Shown one piece after another: positions 34,987 to 44,859 of a stretch of DNA of 64,000 nt. Every line of letters starts with the position of its first letter. Position 1 is the first letter of the stretch. The notes beneath the pieces are model-generated. The model was not told where the DNA came from and ran no database searches. It saw nothing but the letters and a program-made list of their open reading frames with translations. The stretch covers positions 3,410,001 to 3,474,000 of the forward strand of contig NZ_CP050975.2 in the NCBI RefSeq assembly GCF_012273515.2, given 5' to 3'. This DNA is from Streptomyces sp. RPA4-2. Lineage in GTDB: Bacteria; Actinomycetota; Actinomycetes; Streptomycetales; Streptomycetaceae. The position numbers and the translations under genes are program-made.

Positions 34987-35029
34987 GAGCGGGTCGTCGA
35001 GCATCTCGACGGCCCGCTCTTCGCGTGTT
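34987..35029. terminator. Bidirectional terminator, third rodlin / acyl-CoA ligase
   Basis: GAGCGGGTCGTCGAG and CTCGACGGCCCGCTC form an almost perfect stem (one mismatch) with a short loop. It sits between the rodlin stop (34971) and the convergent ligase stop (35029). Confidence 0.8.
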
Positions 35030-36948
35030 CAGGTCCCGTACAGCGCCTCGATCTCGGCCGCGTAGGCGGCCGCCACCGCATGGCGCCTGACCTTCAGGGA
35101 CGGCGTGAGCAGCCCGTTGTCCTCGGTGAACTCGCCCGCCACCAGGGCGAAGGCGCGGATGGACTCGGCGCGCGAGACCGCCTCGTTCGCGTGGTCCACG
35201 GCCCTCTGCACGTCGGCGCGCAGCAGAGGGTCTCTCACGAGTTCGGACAGCGGGGTGCCGGCGGGCCGTCCGCGGACGGCGAGCCAGTGGGCGACGGCGT
35301 CGGGGTCGAGGCTGATCAGGGCGGCGACGAAGGGGCGGTTGTCGCCGACGACGACACACTGGCCGACGGGCGGACGGCTGCGCAGCCGGTCCTCCAGGAC
35401 GGCCGGGGAGACGTTCTTGCCGCCCGAGGTGACGAGAAGGTCCTTCTTGCGGCCGGTGACGGTGAGGTAGCCGTCCTCGTCGAGGGCTCCGAGGTCGCCG
35501 GTCGCGAACCAGTCGTCGCGCAGGACGGCGTCGGTGGCGGCCGGGTCGTTCCAGTAGGAGCCGAAGACGACAGGGCCCTTGACGAGGACCTCGCCGTCGT
35601 CGGCGATACGGACCGCGGTGCCCGGGACCGGGAGGCCGACCGTGCCGGGGCGGGGACGCAACGGCGGCACGATCGTCGCCGCGGCCGTGGTCTCCGTCAG
35701 GCCGTACCCCTCGTAGACGATGACGCCGGCGGCGTAGAAGAACAGATTGAGGTTGCGGTCGAGCGGGGCGCCGCCGCTGATGGCGTAGCGCATGCGGCCG
35801 CCGAGTTCCCTGCGGATACGTCGGTAGACCAGCAGGTCGTACAGCGCCCACGCCGCGTACAGGCCGGGGCGGGGGCCCTTGCCCGTCCCCAGGAACTTGT
35901 CCAGGCAGGCCTGTCCGAAGCGGACGCCGACGCGGTCGGCGCGGTCGAAGGAGGCCCCGCGGCCGATCCTCTCGGCGGTCGCCCGCCCCGTGTCGTGGAT
36001 CTTCTCGAAGAGATAGGGCACACCGACGAGGAAGGTGGGGCGGAACTGCCGCAGCGCGGGGCGGAGTTCGTCTGGCTTGATGCCGGGGCAGTGGCCCAGT
36101 TCGATCCGTGCCGTCAGACAGGCGATCTGGAGGGCGCGGCCCAGGACGTGGGCGAGCGGGAGGAAGAGCAGGGTCGAGGCGGTCTGGCCGGTGACCTCCT
36201 TGAAGATCGGGTGCAGCAGTTCGACCGTGTTGGCGGCCTCGGCGTGCAGGTTGGCGTGCGTGAGGACGCAGCCCTTCGGCCGGCCGGTGGTGCCGGAGGT
36301 GTAGCAGATCGTCGCGACCGTGTCCGGGGTGAGCGCGGTGCGGCGCCTGGTGAGTTCCTCGTCGGAGATGTGCCGTCCCTGGGCGGCGAGTTCGGCCATC
36401 GCGCCGGCGTCCAGCCGCCGCACGTCCGGGGGTTCGGGGTGCCGGGCGGTGCCGGTGGCGACGGTGTCCGCGTTCTCGGCCGTCTCGACGACCACGAACC
36501 GTGCGCCCGAGTCCCTGACGATCCACTCCACCTGCTCGGCGGAGGAGGTCGCGTAGACCGGGACGGTGAGGCCGCCCGCCGCCCAGATCGCGAAGTCGAG
36601 GACCGTCCATTCGTAGCGGGTACGGGACATCAGCGCGACCGGGCCGCCGGGTTCGAGGCCCGCGGCGATCAGGCCCTTGGCGGTGTCGGCGACTTCCCGG
36701 GCGAAGGCCGCCGCGGTGACCGGGCGCCAGGTGGTGCCCTCCATTCGGCGCAGGACCACGGCGTCCGGGGCCTCGGCCGCGTTGGTGAGAGGCAGGTCGG
36801 CCAGGCTGCCGGTGGCGGGCCGCGGCGCGAGCGGTGCGGTGCGCACCTCGCGCACCGCACCGCTCGCGTCCCTGATCAGCTCGATCCCGGCGCGGGCCGC
36901 CAGGTCGCCCCGCCGCCGTGCCCGTCTCAGATCCTTGCGTACGCCCAT
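35029..36948 (-). CDS. Long-chain fatty acyl-CoA synthetase (AMP-binding)
   Basis: 639 residues. Activates fatty acids with ATP and CoA. Motifs: P-loop-like ICYTSGTTGRPKGCVLTHAN, YEGYGLTETTAA, WFATGDLGALDEDGYLTVTGRKKDL, and KNVSPAVLED. The C-terminal Lys is in SLKVRRHAV. It belongs to the large FadD/FACL group (FadD15-like). ATG at 36948 with GGTGGAGC upstream is preferred over the open extension to 36993. Matches SCO2720 by position from memory. Confidence 0.9.
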   Translation of the reverse strand: MGVRKDLRRARRRGDLAARAGIELIRDASGAVREVRTAPLAPRPATGSLADLPLTNAAEAPDAVVLRRMEGTTWRPVTAAAFAREVADTAKGLIAAGLEPGGPVALMSRTRYEWTVLDFAIWAAGGLTVPVYATSSAEQVEWIVRDSGARFVVVETAENADTVATGTARHPEPPDVRRLDAGAMAELAAQGRHISDEELTRRRTALTPDTVATICYTSGTTGRPKGCVLTHANLHAEAANTVELLHPIFKEVTGQTASTLLFLPLAHVLGRALQIACLTARIELGHCPGIKPDELRPALRQFRPTFLVGVPYLFEKIHDTGRATAERIGRGASFDRADRVGVRFGQACLDKFLGTGKGPRPGLYAAWALYDLLVYRRIRRELGGRMRYAISGGAPLDRNLNLFFYAAGVIVYEGYGLTETTAAATIVPPLRPRPGTVGLPVPGTAVRIADDGEVLVKGPVVFGSYWNDPAATDAVLRDDWFATGDLGALDEDGYLTVTGRKKDLLVTSGGKNVSPAVLEDRLRSRPPVGQCVVVGDNRPFVAALISLDPDAVAHWLAVRGRPAGTPLSELVRDPLLRADVQRAVDHANEAVSRAESIRAFALVAGEFTEDNGLLTPSLKVRRHAVAAAYAAEIEALYGT

Positions 36949-37089
36949 GACGGCTCCACCAGGTCGCGGGGTTCTTGCCCACTCGCGAGTCAACTTACCG
37001 AGTCGTAAAGGAAGTTCAATGGTCGCGGACGCGCGAGGCCGAGAGGTCGAGAGTCCGTGGGGCTGCGACCGGGTCGCCGGTCCGCGCCG

Positions 37090-38793
37090 TCAGCCCGCCA
37101 GTCGGCTCGCCCGCTCGACCGAGTCGGCGAGGTCGCGCACCGCCCCGTCCTCGGCGGCGGACGCCACCGTACGGGCCCGGCGCGCGAGTTCGGACAGCGG
37201 GAGCGCGCCCGGCAGCGCGCTCCCGTGGTCGCCGCCGGTGCGCAGGGCGTCGGCGAAGTACGCGGCCACCGCGTCGACCTGGAGGCGGGGTGCGGAGGTC
37301 CACAGGTCGTCGTCGAGGGAGCCGGTCTCCAGTTGGCCGGACTCCTCGTGCGGGGCGCGGGTTCGGGGGTCGAGCCAGCGCACGCTCGCGGTGGCGAGGT
37401 GCCCGGAGGCGCCGGGCCGGGTGCGCACGGCGTAGAGCGCGGTGACCGTGTGGCCGGGACCGATCTCGCCGCCGTCCACCCGGTCGTCCCGGAAGTCCTG
37501 GTCGGCCACCTGACGGTCGTCGTACCCGATGAGCCGGAACTGCCGTACGGTCCCCGGGTCGAAGGCGACCTGCGCCTTGGCGTCGCGGGCCGTGAGGTCG
37601 ATGTTCTCGGGGAGTTGCTCGCAGAAGACCTTGCGGGCGTCGTCGTCGTTCGAGACGTACGTCGTGTGGCCGTCGCCCTTGTCGGCGAGGCGCTCCATGA
37701 GGGCGTCGCCGTACTCGCTGCCCACGCCGACGCCGAAGAGGGTGATGCCGTGCTCGCGGCGGGCGCCGGAGATGCGCTCCAGGATGGTGTCCGCGTCGGT
37801 CTCCCCGGTGTTGGCGAGGCCGTCCGAGATCAGGACGACACGATTGGTGGCGCCCTTGCGCAGGCCCTCGACGGCCGTGTCGTACCCGGTGCGCACCCCC
37901 GCGCCGAGGTTGGTCGACTCCGTCGGTTCGAGCCCGTCGATCGCGTCGTGGACGCGGCCGCGGTGGTGGCCGAGGCGGGTCATCGGCAGCACGGTCTCGG
38001 CCTCGTCGCTGAAGGTGACCAGGGCGACCGAGTCGTCGTCGCGCAGCCGGTCCGTCATCACGCCGAGGGAGTCCTTGGCGAGGTCGAGCCGGCCGGGTTC
38101 GCCCATGGAGCCGGAGACGTCGATGACGAAGGTGAGGGCGGCGGGCGGCCGTTCGCCGTCCCGCGCGGCCGTGCGGGTGGCGAGACCGACGCGGACCAGT
38201 GACCAGTCCTCGTCCCGGGTGCGGGCGCCGTCGACGGTGACGGAGAAGCCGTTGCCGTCGGGGCGCCGGTAGTCCTGGCGGAAGCTGTTGACGAACTCCT
38301 CGGGGCGGACGGTGGCGGGGTCGGGCAGCCGCCCGTCGTCAAGGGCTCGGCGGGCGTAGCCGTAGGAGGCGGTGTCGACGTCGAGGGCGAAGGTGGAGAG
38401 GTAGTCGGGGGACGGCGCGATATCCCTTCGCGCGTCGCCCGTCTGTTCGCCGTCCGGCTCGCCCTGGCCGGAGCCCGAGGTCCGGTCCGGGGCGGGCAGC
38501 GGGCCCGCGTATCCGCCGGACCCGCGCGCCGCGCCGTCCGCGGAGCTGTGGCTGCCGCCGCTCCCGCTGCAGCCGGTGAGCAGCAGGCCGCCCGCGAGGA
38601 TGAGGGCGAGCAGGGTGCCGCGCGGTCGCCCCGTCCACCCGGGGCGCTCCGACCGCCCGGCGTGTTCCGGCCACCCGGCGTGTTCCGACCGATCGAGGTG
38701 TTCCGGCCACCCGGCGCGCTCGGGCCGTCCCGGGTGTTCGATCCGTCCAGGACGTACCGTCCGCCACGGTCGCCGTATGTGGTCGTTCCCCAT
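37090..38793 (-). CDS. VWA-domain lipoprotein, YfbK-like (DUF3520)
   Basis: 567 residues. A 58-residue Arg/Pro/Trp-rich N-terminal extension with the repeat RPERAGWPEH / RSEHAGWPEH precedes the hydrophobic segment and lipobox LLLTGCS (Cys about 75). Then come a von Willebrand N-terminal domain (YLSTFALDVDTASYGYARR), the VWA domain with MIDAS residues FVIDVSGSMG, and the DUF3520 C-terminal region (SELARRARTVASAAEDG). It is a surface metal-dependent adhesion-type protein of unknown partner. The ATG at 38793 has GAGGGGG upstream, so the odd extension is probably translated. It looks strain-specific. Confidence 0.87.
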   Translation of the reverse strand: MGNDHIRRPWRTVRPGRIEHPGRPERAGWPEHLDRSEHAGWPEHAGRSERPGWTGRPRGTLLALILAGGLLLTGCSGSGGSHSSADGAARGSGGYAGPLPAPDRTSGSGQGEPDGEQTGDARRDIAPSPDYLSTFALDVDTASYGYARRALDDGRLPDPATVRPEEFVNSFRQDYRRPDGNGFSVTVDGARTRDEDWSLVRVGLATRTAARDGERPPAALTFVIDVSGSMGEPGRLDLAKDSLGVMTDRLRDDDSVALVTFSDEAETVLPMTRLGHHRGRVHDAIDGLEPTESTNLGAGVRTGYDTAVEGLRKGATNRVVLISDGLANTGETDADTILERISGARREHGITLFGVGVGSEYGDALMERLADKGDGHTTYVSNDDDARKVFCEQLPENIDLTARDAKAQVAFDPGTVRQFRLIGYDDRQVADQDFRDDRVDGGEIGPGHTVTALYAVRTRPGASGHLATASVRWLDPRTRAPHEESGQLETGSLDDDLWTSAPRLQVDAVAAYFADALRTGGDHGSALPGALPLSELARRARTVASAAEDGAVRDLADSVERASRLAG

Positions 38794-38955
38794 CCGTGCC
38801 CCCTCGGTGAGTCGCCCGCCGGCCCGTGTACTGGGCCGATGTCTGTGACTGTGACGTCCGAGGGGGCTCCGGCGTGCGACACGGAGCGTTGCGGATGGAT
38901 CTCGAAGCGGCCACGAAGGGCGGCCGTCGAGACCGGTAGGTGACGCTCCGGAGAT

Positions 38956-39819
38956 CTACGACACGATGTCCTTGCGCCGGAAACCCCGGAAGGCCAGGGC
39001 GAACAGGACCAGCGCGTACGTTACCGAAATCGCCGTGCCCTTGATCATGCCCGCCCACTCCAGTTGCGGCTGGACGGCGTCGGCCCACGCGAACTGCCAG
39101 TGCGCGGGGAGGAAGTCGCGCCAGTGGCCGAGGGCGGTGACGGCGTCCAGGACGTTGCCCACGATGGTCAGGCCGACCGCGCCGCCGACCGCGCCCAGCG
39201 GGGCGTCCGTCTTGGTCGACAGCCAGAACGCGAGCCCCGCCGTGACCAGTTGGGACACGAAGACGTACGCGATGACCACCAGGAGCCGCTGGGTCGCGGT
39301 GCCCGTGGACAGCGCGCCGCCGGTGGGGATCTCCAGGGGGCCCCAGCCGTAGGCCGCGGTGCCCACCGCCAGCGCGACGACCGGCAGCAGCACCATCGCG
39401 GCGAGGCTGAGGCCCAGCGCGACGGTGAGCTTGGACCACAGGAGCCGGGTCCGGGGCACCGGGGCCGCCAGCAGATAGCGCAGCGAGGACCAGCTCGCCT
39501 CGGAGGCGATGGTGTCCCCGCAGAACAGCGCGACCGGGATGACCAGCAGGAAGCCGGCGGACACGAACAGGTTCACCGCGGCGAAGTTCGCGCCCGACGC
39601 CGTCGCCGTGTCCATCAGCGTGACCTGCCCGTTGCGTGAGCCGGGCCCGCCGCCGATCGCGAACGCGACGACGAGCACGAAGGGCAGCACCGCCAGGATC
39701 GCCCCCATGACGAGGGTGCGGCGGCGCTTGAGCTGCCGCAGCAGCTCGACGCGCAGGGGCAGCGTGTGCCGCGGGCGGTAGCCGTCCGCGGTCTCGGCCC
39801 GCTCGGTGAGCGTGCTCAT
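38956..39819 (-). CDS. ABC-2 type transporter permease
   Basis: 287 residues, about six membrane segments (MGAILAVLPFVLVVAFAIGG, FLVIPVALFCGDTIASEASW, MVLLPVVALAVGTAAYGWG, ISVTYALVLFALAFRGF). The first 25 residues are cytoplasmic and basic. The ATG overlaps the stop of the upstream fusion gene (ATGA), so this permease pairs with its ATPase domain. Substrate unknown. Confidence 0.9.
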   Translation of the reverse strand: MSTLTERAETADGYRPRHTLPLRVELLRQLKRRRTLVMGAILAVLPFVLVVAFAIGGGPGSRNGQVTLMDTATASGANFAAVNLFVSAGFLLVIPVALFCGDTIASEASWSSLRYLLAAPVPRTRLLWSKLTVALGLSLAAMVLLPVVALAVGTAAYGWGPLEIPTGGALSTGTATQRLLVVIAYVFVSQLVTAGLAFWLSTKTDAPLGAVGGAVGLTIVGNVLDAVTALGHWRDFLPAHWQFAWADAVQPQLEWAGMIKGTAISVTYALVLFALAFRGFRRKDIVS

Positions 39820-42470
39820 GCGGCACCTCCGATCAGGGTGAGGAAGGCGTCTTCCAGGCGTCGGTGCGGGCCCACCGACGCGACCGGAACTTCGAGTCGT
39901 ACGAGTTCCACGACCAGGCGTTCCGCGCTGCCGTCCGCGTCGAGGCGGACCAGCAGCCCGCCCTCGGCGGCGACGGCCGAGGCGACGCCCGGCAGCGCGC
40001 CGACCTTCTCGACGACCGGGCCGTCCACGGGGGAACCGGTGCCGACGAGGAGGGTGTCGCCGGAGCCGACGATCTCGCTCACCGGGCCCGCCTGCACCAG
40101 CCGTCCGCGGTCCATGACCACCAGGTGCGTGCAGGACTGCTCGACCTCGGCCAGCAGATGGCTGGAGACGATGACCGTGCGGCCCGCCGCGGCGTAGCGG
40201 ATCATGACTTCGCGCATCTCCCGGATCTGGGGCGGGTCCAGGCCGTTGGTCGGTTCGTCCAGGATCAGGAGGTCCGGCATGCCGAGCATGGCCTGGGCGA
40301 TGGCGAGGCGCTGGCGCATGCCCTGGGAGTAGGTGCGGACCGCGCGGGCCAGCGCGTCGCCCAGCCCCGCGATCTCCAGTGCCTCCGCCAGGTGCGCGTC
40401 CTCGGGCGGACGGCCCGTCGCCCGCCAGTACAGCTCCAGGTTCTCGCGGCCCGAGAGGTGCGGCAGGAAGCCGGCGCCCTCGACGAAGGCGCCGACCCGG
40501 GAGAGGACCGGCGCGCCCGGCCGGATCGCGTGCCCGAAGACGCGGATCTCGCCGCCGTCGGGCTTGATCAGGCCCATGAGCATGCGCAGGGTCGTCGTCT
40601 TGCCCGCGCCGTTCGGTCCCAGGAGTCCCAGGACCTGGCCTCTTTCGACGCGGAACGACAGGTCGCGTACCGCGTACCGGTCCGCGGACTTCGCGTACCG
40701 CTTGCTCAGGTCGGTGATCTGCAGCGGGACTTCGGCGAGGGCCGGGTCGGGCACCCCGGGCGTCATACGGCGGCGGCCGGTCAGCAGGAGTGCCAGGGCG
40801 ACCAGCGCTCCGGCCAGGGGCAGCCACCACACCCACGAGGGCAGGGGCGCCGCGGCGGTCCGCACGCCGGGCGCCGTCGGGACCTTCAGGTCGCTCCTGA
40901 GGGAGACGGTGTACGTCGCCGGGGCGGCCGGTGAGGCGTAGCCGAGGTCGGTCGAGGCGAGCACCAGCCGCAGCCGGTGGCCCTTCTGGATCTCGTGGTC
41001 GATCGCGGGCAGGACGATCGTGACGTCCTTGCCCGCCTTGGCTCCCGTCACCCGCAGCGGGGCCGCCAGCTGGGCCGGCAGCACCGGCTGGGCGCCGCCC
41101 GGGCCGACGTCGTACACCTTCCCGAAGAGGACGGCGTCGTCGGTGGTGGACGTGACGTGGACCTGCACGGTCGGCGATCCCGTGACACGCAGACCGGTGC
41201 GGACGGGCGCGGAGTCGAACCGCGCGTACTGGCCCGGGAAGTCGAGGGAGACACCGACGCCGAGGGAGGAGAGCTGGGAGAGGCCACCGGCGCCGCCGAG
41301 TCCGGGGAGGGCGGAGATCGCGGGTGGACTCGCGCCGGCCGGGTTCTGGAAGCTCTGCTCCCGGCCGGTGCCGAGCCGGACCGTGCGCTCGGTGCCCTCC
41401 AGGCCGGGGTACGCGTCCGCGCTCGCGCCCTTGAGCTGCACGGCGCCGTCGGTGGAGTCGATGCCTCCGGTGCGGGTGACGCGGAACGCGGGGCCGGTGT
41501 CGGCGTTCTTGTCGTCCTTCAGATAGCGGTCGAACCAGGAACCGACGCGGGCCTCGACCCGGCCGGTCTCCAGGTCCCCGCCGTCGTGGCCGCCGGCGAT
41601 CCAGTCGACGTCCACGGGCGCGCCGTTGGCGCGGATCGCCTTGGCCATGGCGTCGGCCTGGCCGAGCGGGAAGAGGGAGTCGGTCTGCCCCTGCGTGATC
41701 AGCGTGGGGACCTTGATGCGGCCGGCGACGGCGGACGGGGAGCGGGCCTCGATCAGGGCACGGGCCGCGGCGTCCGGCTTCCCGGCCTCCGCGACCCGGT
41801 TGTACATGGCGCACAGCTGGGGCTCGAAGTGGGAGCAGCCGCCGCCGGAGTTGATGAAGACGCCGGCCCAGAGCTTCTTGAAGACGCCGTTCGGGAAGAG
41901 GGCGTCCGCCAGGTTCCAGTACGTGATCGACGGGGCGATCGCGTCGACCCGCGGGTCGTGTCCGGCGGCCAGCAGTGAGACCGCCCCGCCGTACGAGGCA
42001 CCGGTGACGCCCACGCGCGGGTCGCCGGCCTTGTCGAGCCGGACCTCCGGGCGGGCGGCGAGCCAGTCGATGAGCTTCGAGACGTCGGCGACCTCGCCCT
42101 CGGGGTCGTTCAGCCCGATCCTGCCGCTGGACCGGCCGAAGCCGCGCGCCGACCAGGTGAGCACCGCGTACCCGTCGCGGGCGAGCTTCTCGGCCTCCGG
42201 CCGGACGTCGTCCTTGCTGCCGCCGAAGCCGTGCCCGATCAGCACGGCGGGGCGGCGGCCGGAGCCGGCGGTGAAGTACGAGGTGTCGATGCGCACCCCG
42301 CCGCCCATGGCCATGACGCGGTCGGAGCGGTGGACGGCCGGCCCGTCGTCCGAGGCCACAGCCGTCCACGTACCGGCGCCGGCGAGCACGACGACGGCGG
42401 CCGCCGCGGTCGTCCACCGGCGCCGCGTCCGCGGCGCGGGCCCACGCAGTCGGGGCAGTCGAAGATCCAT
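39816..42470 (-). CDS. Fusion: S15 peptidase-like alpha/beta hydrolase + ABC transporter ATPase
   Basis: 884 residues in one frame. N-terminal membrane helix (TTAAAAVVVLAGAGTWTAV), then an X-Pro dipeptidyl-peptidase-like hydrolase: nucleophile Ser in GVTGASYGGAVSLL, acid/His region WIAGGHDGGD, followed by the beta-rich S15 C-terminal domain (about 320-545). A second membrane helix (WWLPLAGALVALALLL, about 560) leads to a complete ABC ATPase: Walker A GPNGAGKTTT, signature YSQGMRQRLAIA, Walker B LLILDEPTNG, switch His in SSHLL. Topology puts the hydrolase outside and the ATPase inside. The next gene is the permease. Possibly exports and processes a peptide; unproven. Confidence 0.92.
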   Translation of the reverse strand: MDLRLPRLRGPAPRTRRRWTTAAAAVVVLAGAGTWTAVASDDGPAVHRSDRVMAMGGGVRIDTSYFTAGSGRRPAVLIGHGFGGSKDDVRPEAEKLARDGYAVLTWSARGFGRSSGRIGLNDPEGEVADVSKLIDWLAARPEVRLDKAGDPRVGVTGASYGGAVSLLAAGHDPRVDAIAPSITYWNLADALFPNGVFKKLWAGVFINSGGGCSHFEPQLCAMYNRVAEAGKPDAAARALIEARSPSAVAGRIKVPTLITQGQTDSLFPLGQADAMAKAIRANGAPVDVDWIAGGHDGGDLETGRVEARVGSWFDRYLKDDKNADTGPAFRVTRTGGIDSTDGAVQLKGASADAYPGLEGTERTVRLGTGREQSFQNPAGASPPAISALPGLGGAGGLSQLSSLGVGVSLDFPGQYARFDSAPVRTGLRVTGSPTVQVHVTSTTDDAVLFGKVYDVGPGGAQPVLPAQLAAPLRVTGAKAGKDVTIVLPAIDHEIQKGHRLRLVLASTDLGYASPAAPATYTVSLRSDLKVPTAPGVRTAAAPLPSWVWWLPLAGALVALALLLTGRRRMTPGVPDPALAEVPLQITDLSKRYAKSADRYAVRDLSFRVERGQVLGLLGPNGAGKTTTLRMLMGLIKPDGGEIRVFGHAIRPGAPVLSRVGAFVEGAGFLPHLSGRENLELYWRATGRPPEDAHLAEALEIAGLGDALARAVRTYSQGMRQRLAIAQAMLGMPDLLILDEPTNGLDPPQIREMREVMIRYAAAGRTVIVSSHLLAEVEQSCTHLVVMDRGRLVQAGPVSEIVGSGDTLLVGTGSPVDGPVVEKVGALPGVASAVAAEGGLLVRLDADGSAERLVVELVRLEVPVASVGPHRRLEDAFLTLIGGAA

Positions 42471-42586
42471 GCGTCAACGGTACGGGCCGCCGCCGACGAC
42501 CGATGCCGCCGCCGGTCGGAACCCTCGCCCCTCCTGCGGGAGTAGACGTCGGCTCCGGCGTACCGCGCCCGTGGTACGAACGCCCC

Positions 42587-42997
42587 ATGGAGATTCGCCG
42601 CGCCACCTCCGTCGCCGAACTCGTGGCGGCCGAGCACCTCTTCGACCACGCCGTTCGCCCCGAGTGGGCCCGGCGCTTCCTGGACTCCCCGGGTCATCAC
42701 CTGTTCCTGGCCCACGAGGACGGCGGCCCGGTGGGATTCGTCAGCGGTGTCGAGACCGTCCATCCCGACAAGGGCGCCGAGATGTTCCTGTACGAGCTGG
42801 CGGTCGCCGGGCCCTTCCGGCGTCGCGGCACCGGTCGGGCCCTGGTCCTGACGCTCGCCGCGCTCGCCCGGGAACGCGGCTGCTACGGGATGTGGGTCGG
42901 TGTGGACACCGGGAACGACGTCGCCCTCGCCGCGTACCGCAGTGCGGGTGGCGAGGACGACGGGACGTGCACGGTGGTGACGTGGGACTTCACGTGA
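42587..42997 (+). CDS. GNAT family N-acetyltransferase
   Basis: 136 residues. The acetyl-CoA binding motif is ELAVAGPFRRRGTGRALV (R/QxxGxG/A) and the later strand-helix is WVGVDTGNDVALAAYRSAGG. Short single-domain enzyme resembling AAC(3)-I-type and general GNATs; substrate not predictable. The ATG at 42587 follows 116 bp of spacer shared with the divergent fusion gene. It ends 3 bp before the convergent permease stop. Confidence 0.88.
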   Translation: MEIRRATSVAELVAAEHLFDHAVRPEWARRFLDSPGHHLFLAHEDGGPVGFVSGVETVHPDKGAEMFLYELAVAGPFRRRGTGRALVLTLAALARERGCYGMWVGVDTGNDVALAAYRSAGGEDDGTCTVVTWDFT

Positions 42998-43000
42998 GGG

Positions 43001-44410
43001 TCAGGCCTGCGCGTCCTCGGGGATCGACACCAGCCAGCGGGTCTCGCGGCGCGGTCGCAGGTAGAAGGCCCAGTAGAGGGTGGCGACGGCCGTGATGCCG
43101 CCGGTCCACACGAGGTAGACCGTCTCCTGCTGACTGAGGATGTAGGCGAGGACGGCGATCAGCAGGACGGGCACGGCGGGCCACAGCGGCATGCGCCAGG
43201 CGGGGGTGTGGGCGTGGCTGCCGCGCCGGGCGAGCAGCGCGGCGACCGCGACGAGCAGGTACATGGCCGTCACGGACACGCCCGTGACGCCGTACAGCGT
43301 GTCCAGGTTGACGAAGCAGAGGGCGGCGCCCGGCACGCCGACGAGGAGGGTGGCGACCCACGGGGAGCCGAAGCGGCCGAGCCGGGAGAGGCCCTTGTTG
43401 ACCGGTCCGGGCCAGGCCTTGTCGCGGGCGGAGGCGAACAGCACCCGGGAGTTCTGGATGACCATGACGATGCCCGCGTTGATGATCGCGAGGGCGACGC
43501 AGAGGCTGACGAAGGTGCCGACGGCGGAGTTGGACCAGGCGGTGACCATGGTGCTGATGTCGCCGCCGGTGAGGGCCGAGAGGTCCGGGGCGCCCATGGT
43601 GATCGCGACGACCGGGACCAGGATGATCACGGACGAGATCGCGAGGGTGGCCAGGACCGTACGGGCCACGTTGCGGCGCGGGTTCTCCAGTTCCTCGGAG
43701 AGGTAGACCGCGGTCGAGAAGCCCTGGGTGATGAAGAGGGCGATGGCGAGTCCGGAGACCACCAGCATGGCCGTCACGGTGTCCGTGTGGCCGCCGGAGC
43801 CCGCGACCTGCATCGAGACGAGGCTGCCGGCGCCGCGCTGGCTGTGCGCGAAGCCCAGGACGGCCACCACGGCCGCCGCGATGACCTCCAGGACCAGGAA
43901 GACACCGGTGATCCAGGCGTTGGCCCGCAGGTCGAGCAGGCCCGCGAGGGTGGCCAGGAGCATCACGCCCGCACCGGCCAGCGACGCGTTGAGGTGCACG
44001 ATCGGTGCCAGGTAGTCCGCGGTGCCCATCGCGATCACCGGCGGCACGATCATGACGACGAGCAGGGAGAGCACGAAGACCAGCCAGCCCGCGAGCCGGC
44101 CGGCCAGCGTGGAGACCATGGCGTACTCGCCGCCCGCGCTGGGGATGAGGGTGCCGAGTTCCGAGTAGCAGAACGCCACGGCGATACAGAGCAGCGAGCC
44201 GATCGCGATGGTGAGCGCGGTCGCGGTGCCGAGGGACGAGAACAGGTCGGGCACGACCACGAAGAGCGTGGAGGCGGGTGTCACGCAGGAGAGCGTGAGC
44301 AGGGTGCCTCCGACGATGCCGATGGAGCGCTTGAGCTTCTGGGGGCTGTCGGAGGCCGTGGAGGCGGTGTCCGGGGCAGCGGTCTCGACAGGGCGGAGCG
44401 TGTCGGTCAT
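43001..44410 (-). CDS. Amino acid permease (APC superfamily)
   Basis: 469 residues, about 12 membrane segments. N-terminal LKRSIGIVGGTLLTLSCVTP and PSAGGEYAMVSTLAGRLAGW are the APC helix 1 and helix 3 patterns. FITQGFSTAVYLSEELENPRRN is the conserved loop (YLSEELxNPRRN). It imports amino acids or amines with H+ or Na+; substrate unknown. Start ATG at 44410. Confidence 0.9.
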   Translation of the reverse strand: MTDTLRPVETAAPDTASTASDSPQKLKRSIGIVGGTLLTLSCVTPASTLFVVVPDLFSSLGTATALTIAIGSLLCIAVAFCYSELGTLIPSAGGEYAMVSTLAGRLAGWLVFVLSLLVVMIVPPVIAMGTADYLAPIVHLNASLAGAGVMLLATLAGLLDLRANAWITGVFLVLEVIAAAVVAVLGFAHSQRGAGSLVSMQVAGSGGHTDTVTAMLVVSGLAIALFITQGFSTAVYLSEELENPRRNVARTVLATLAISSVIILVPVVAITMGAPDLSALTGGDISTMVTAWSNSAVGTFVSLCVALAIINAGIVMVIQNSRVLFASARDKAWPGPVNKGLSRLGRFGSPWVATLLVGVPGAALCFVNLDTLYGVTGVSVTAMYLLVAVAALLARRGSHAHTPAWRMPLWPAVPVLLIAVLAYILSQQETVYLVWTGGITAVATLYWAFYLRPRRETRWLVSIPEDAQA

Positions 44411-44766
44411 GGAGCGGTTCCGATCGACTCGTGCGTCAGGTGGTTCGGGCGGGAGCGCTATCGCCTCCGGCGGCTCGTGTCGTACGTCTCGTCGTCCGCT
44501 CCCGCGTTGATGGAACCTTGACGGAAACCGTTGCGTCAATGGCCGTTTACCTTCGGAATTCGCAGTAGCGGAGCGGCGCACACCGCATCGCTTTCCCAGG
44601 CCTTGCCACCTTTCCGTGCCAATCATCAATACCCACTGGAGTGTGACCTTGCTTTCAAAGGTCATGTCACCAATCTGCCTGCGGTACCCGTTTCATCACC
44701 GCATGGCGAGAACCGCAGTCGAGGCATCGAAATTGACCAGGATTGGTCCGCACTCCGGGAAGTGAT

Positions 44767-44848
44767 CGGCACCATGACGGTCACCATGGACTTCGAGAAG
44801 TTCGGCGCCGCCGCCGATGTGAAGGCCCCGCCCGCCACGCGGCAGTAG
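44767..44848 (+). pseudogene. Possible 3' remnant of an LppX-like lipoprotein gene
   Basis: In the 44411-44909 spacer the last codons before TAG at 44848 read VTMDFEKFGAAADVKAPPA, resembling the C-terminus of LppX/LprAFG-type or DUF lipoproteins (TMxFxxFGxxVxVKAPPA). No signal peptide, lipobox or intact body precedes it in any frame, so it looks like a decayed fragment. Low confidence because the match is short. Confidence 0.4.
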
Positions 44849-44859
44849 GCCGGACACGA

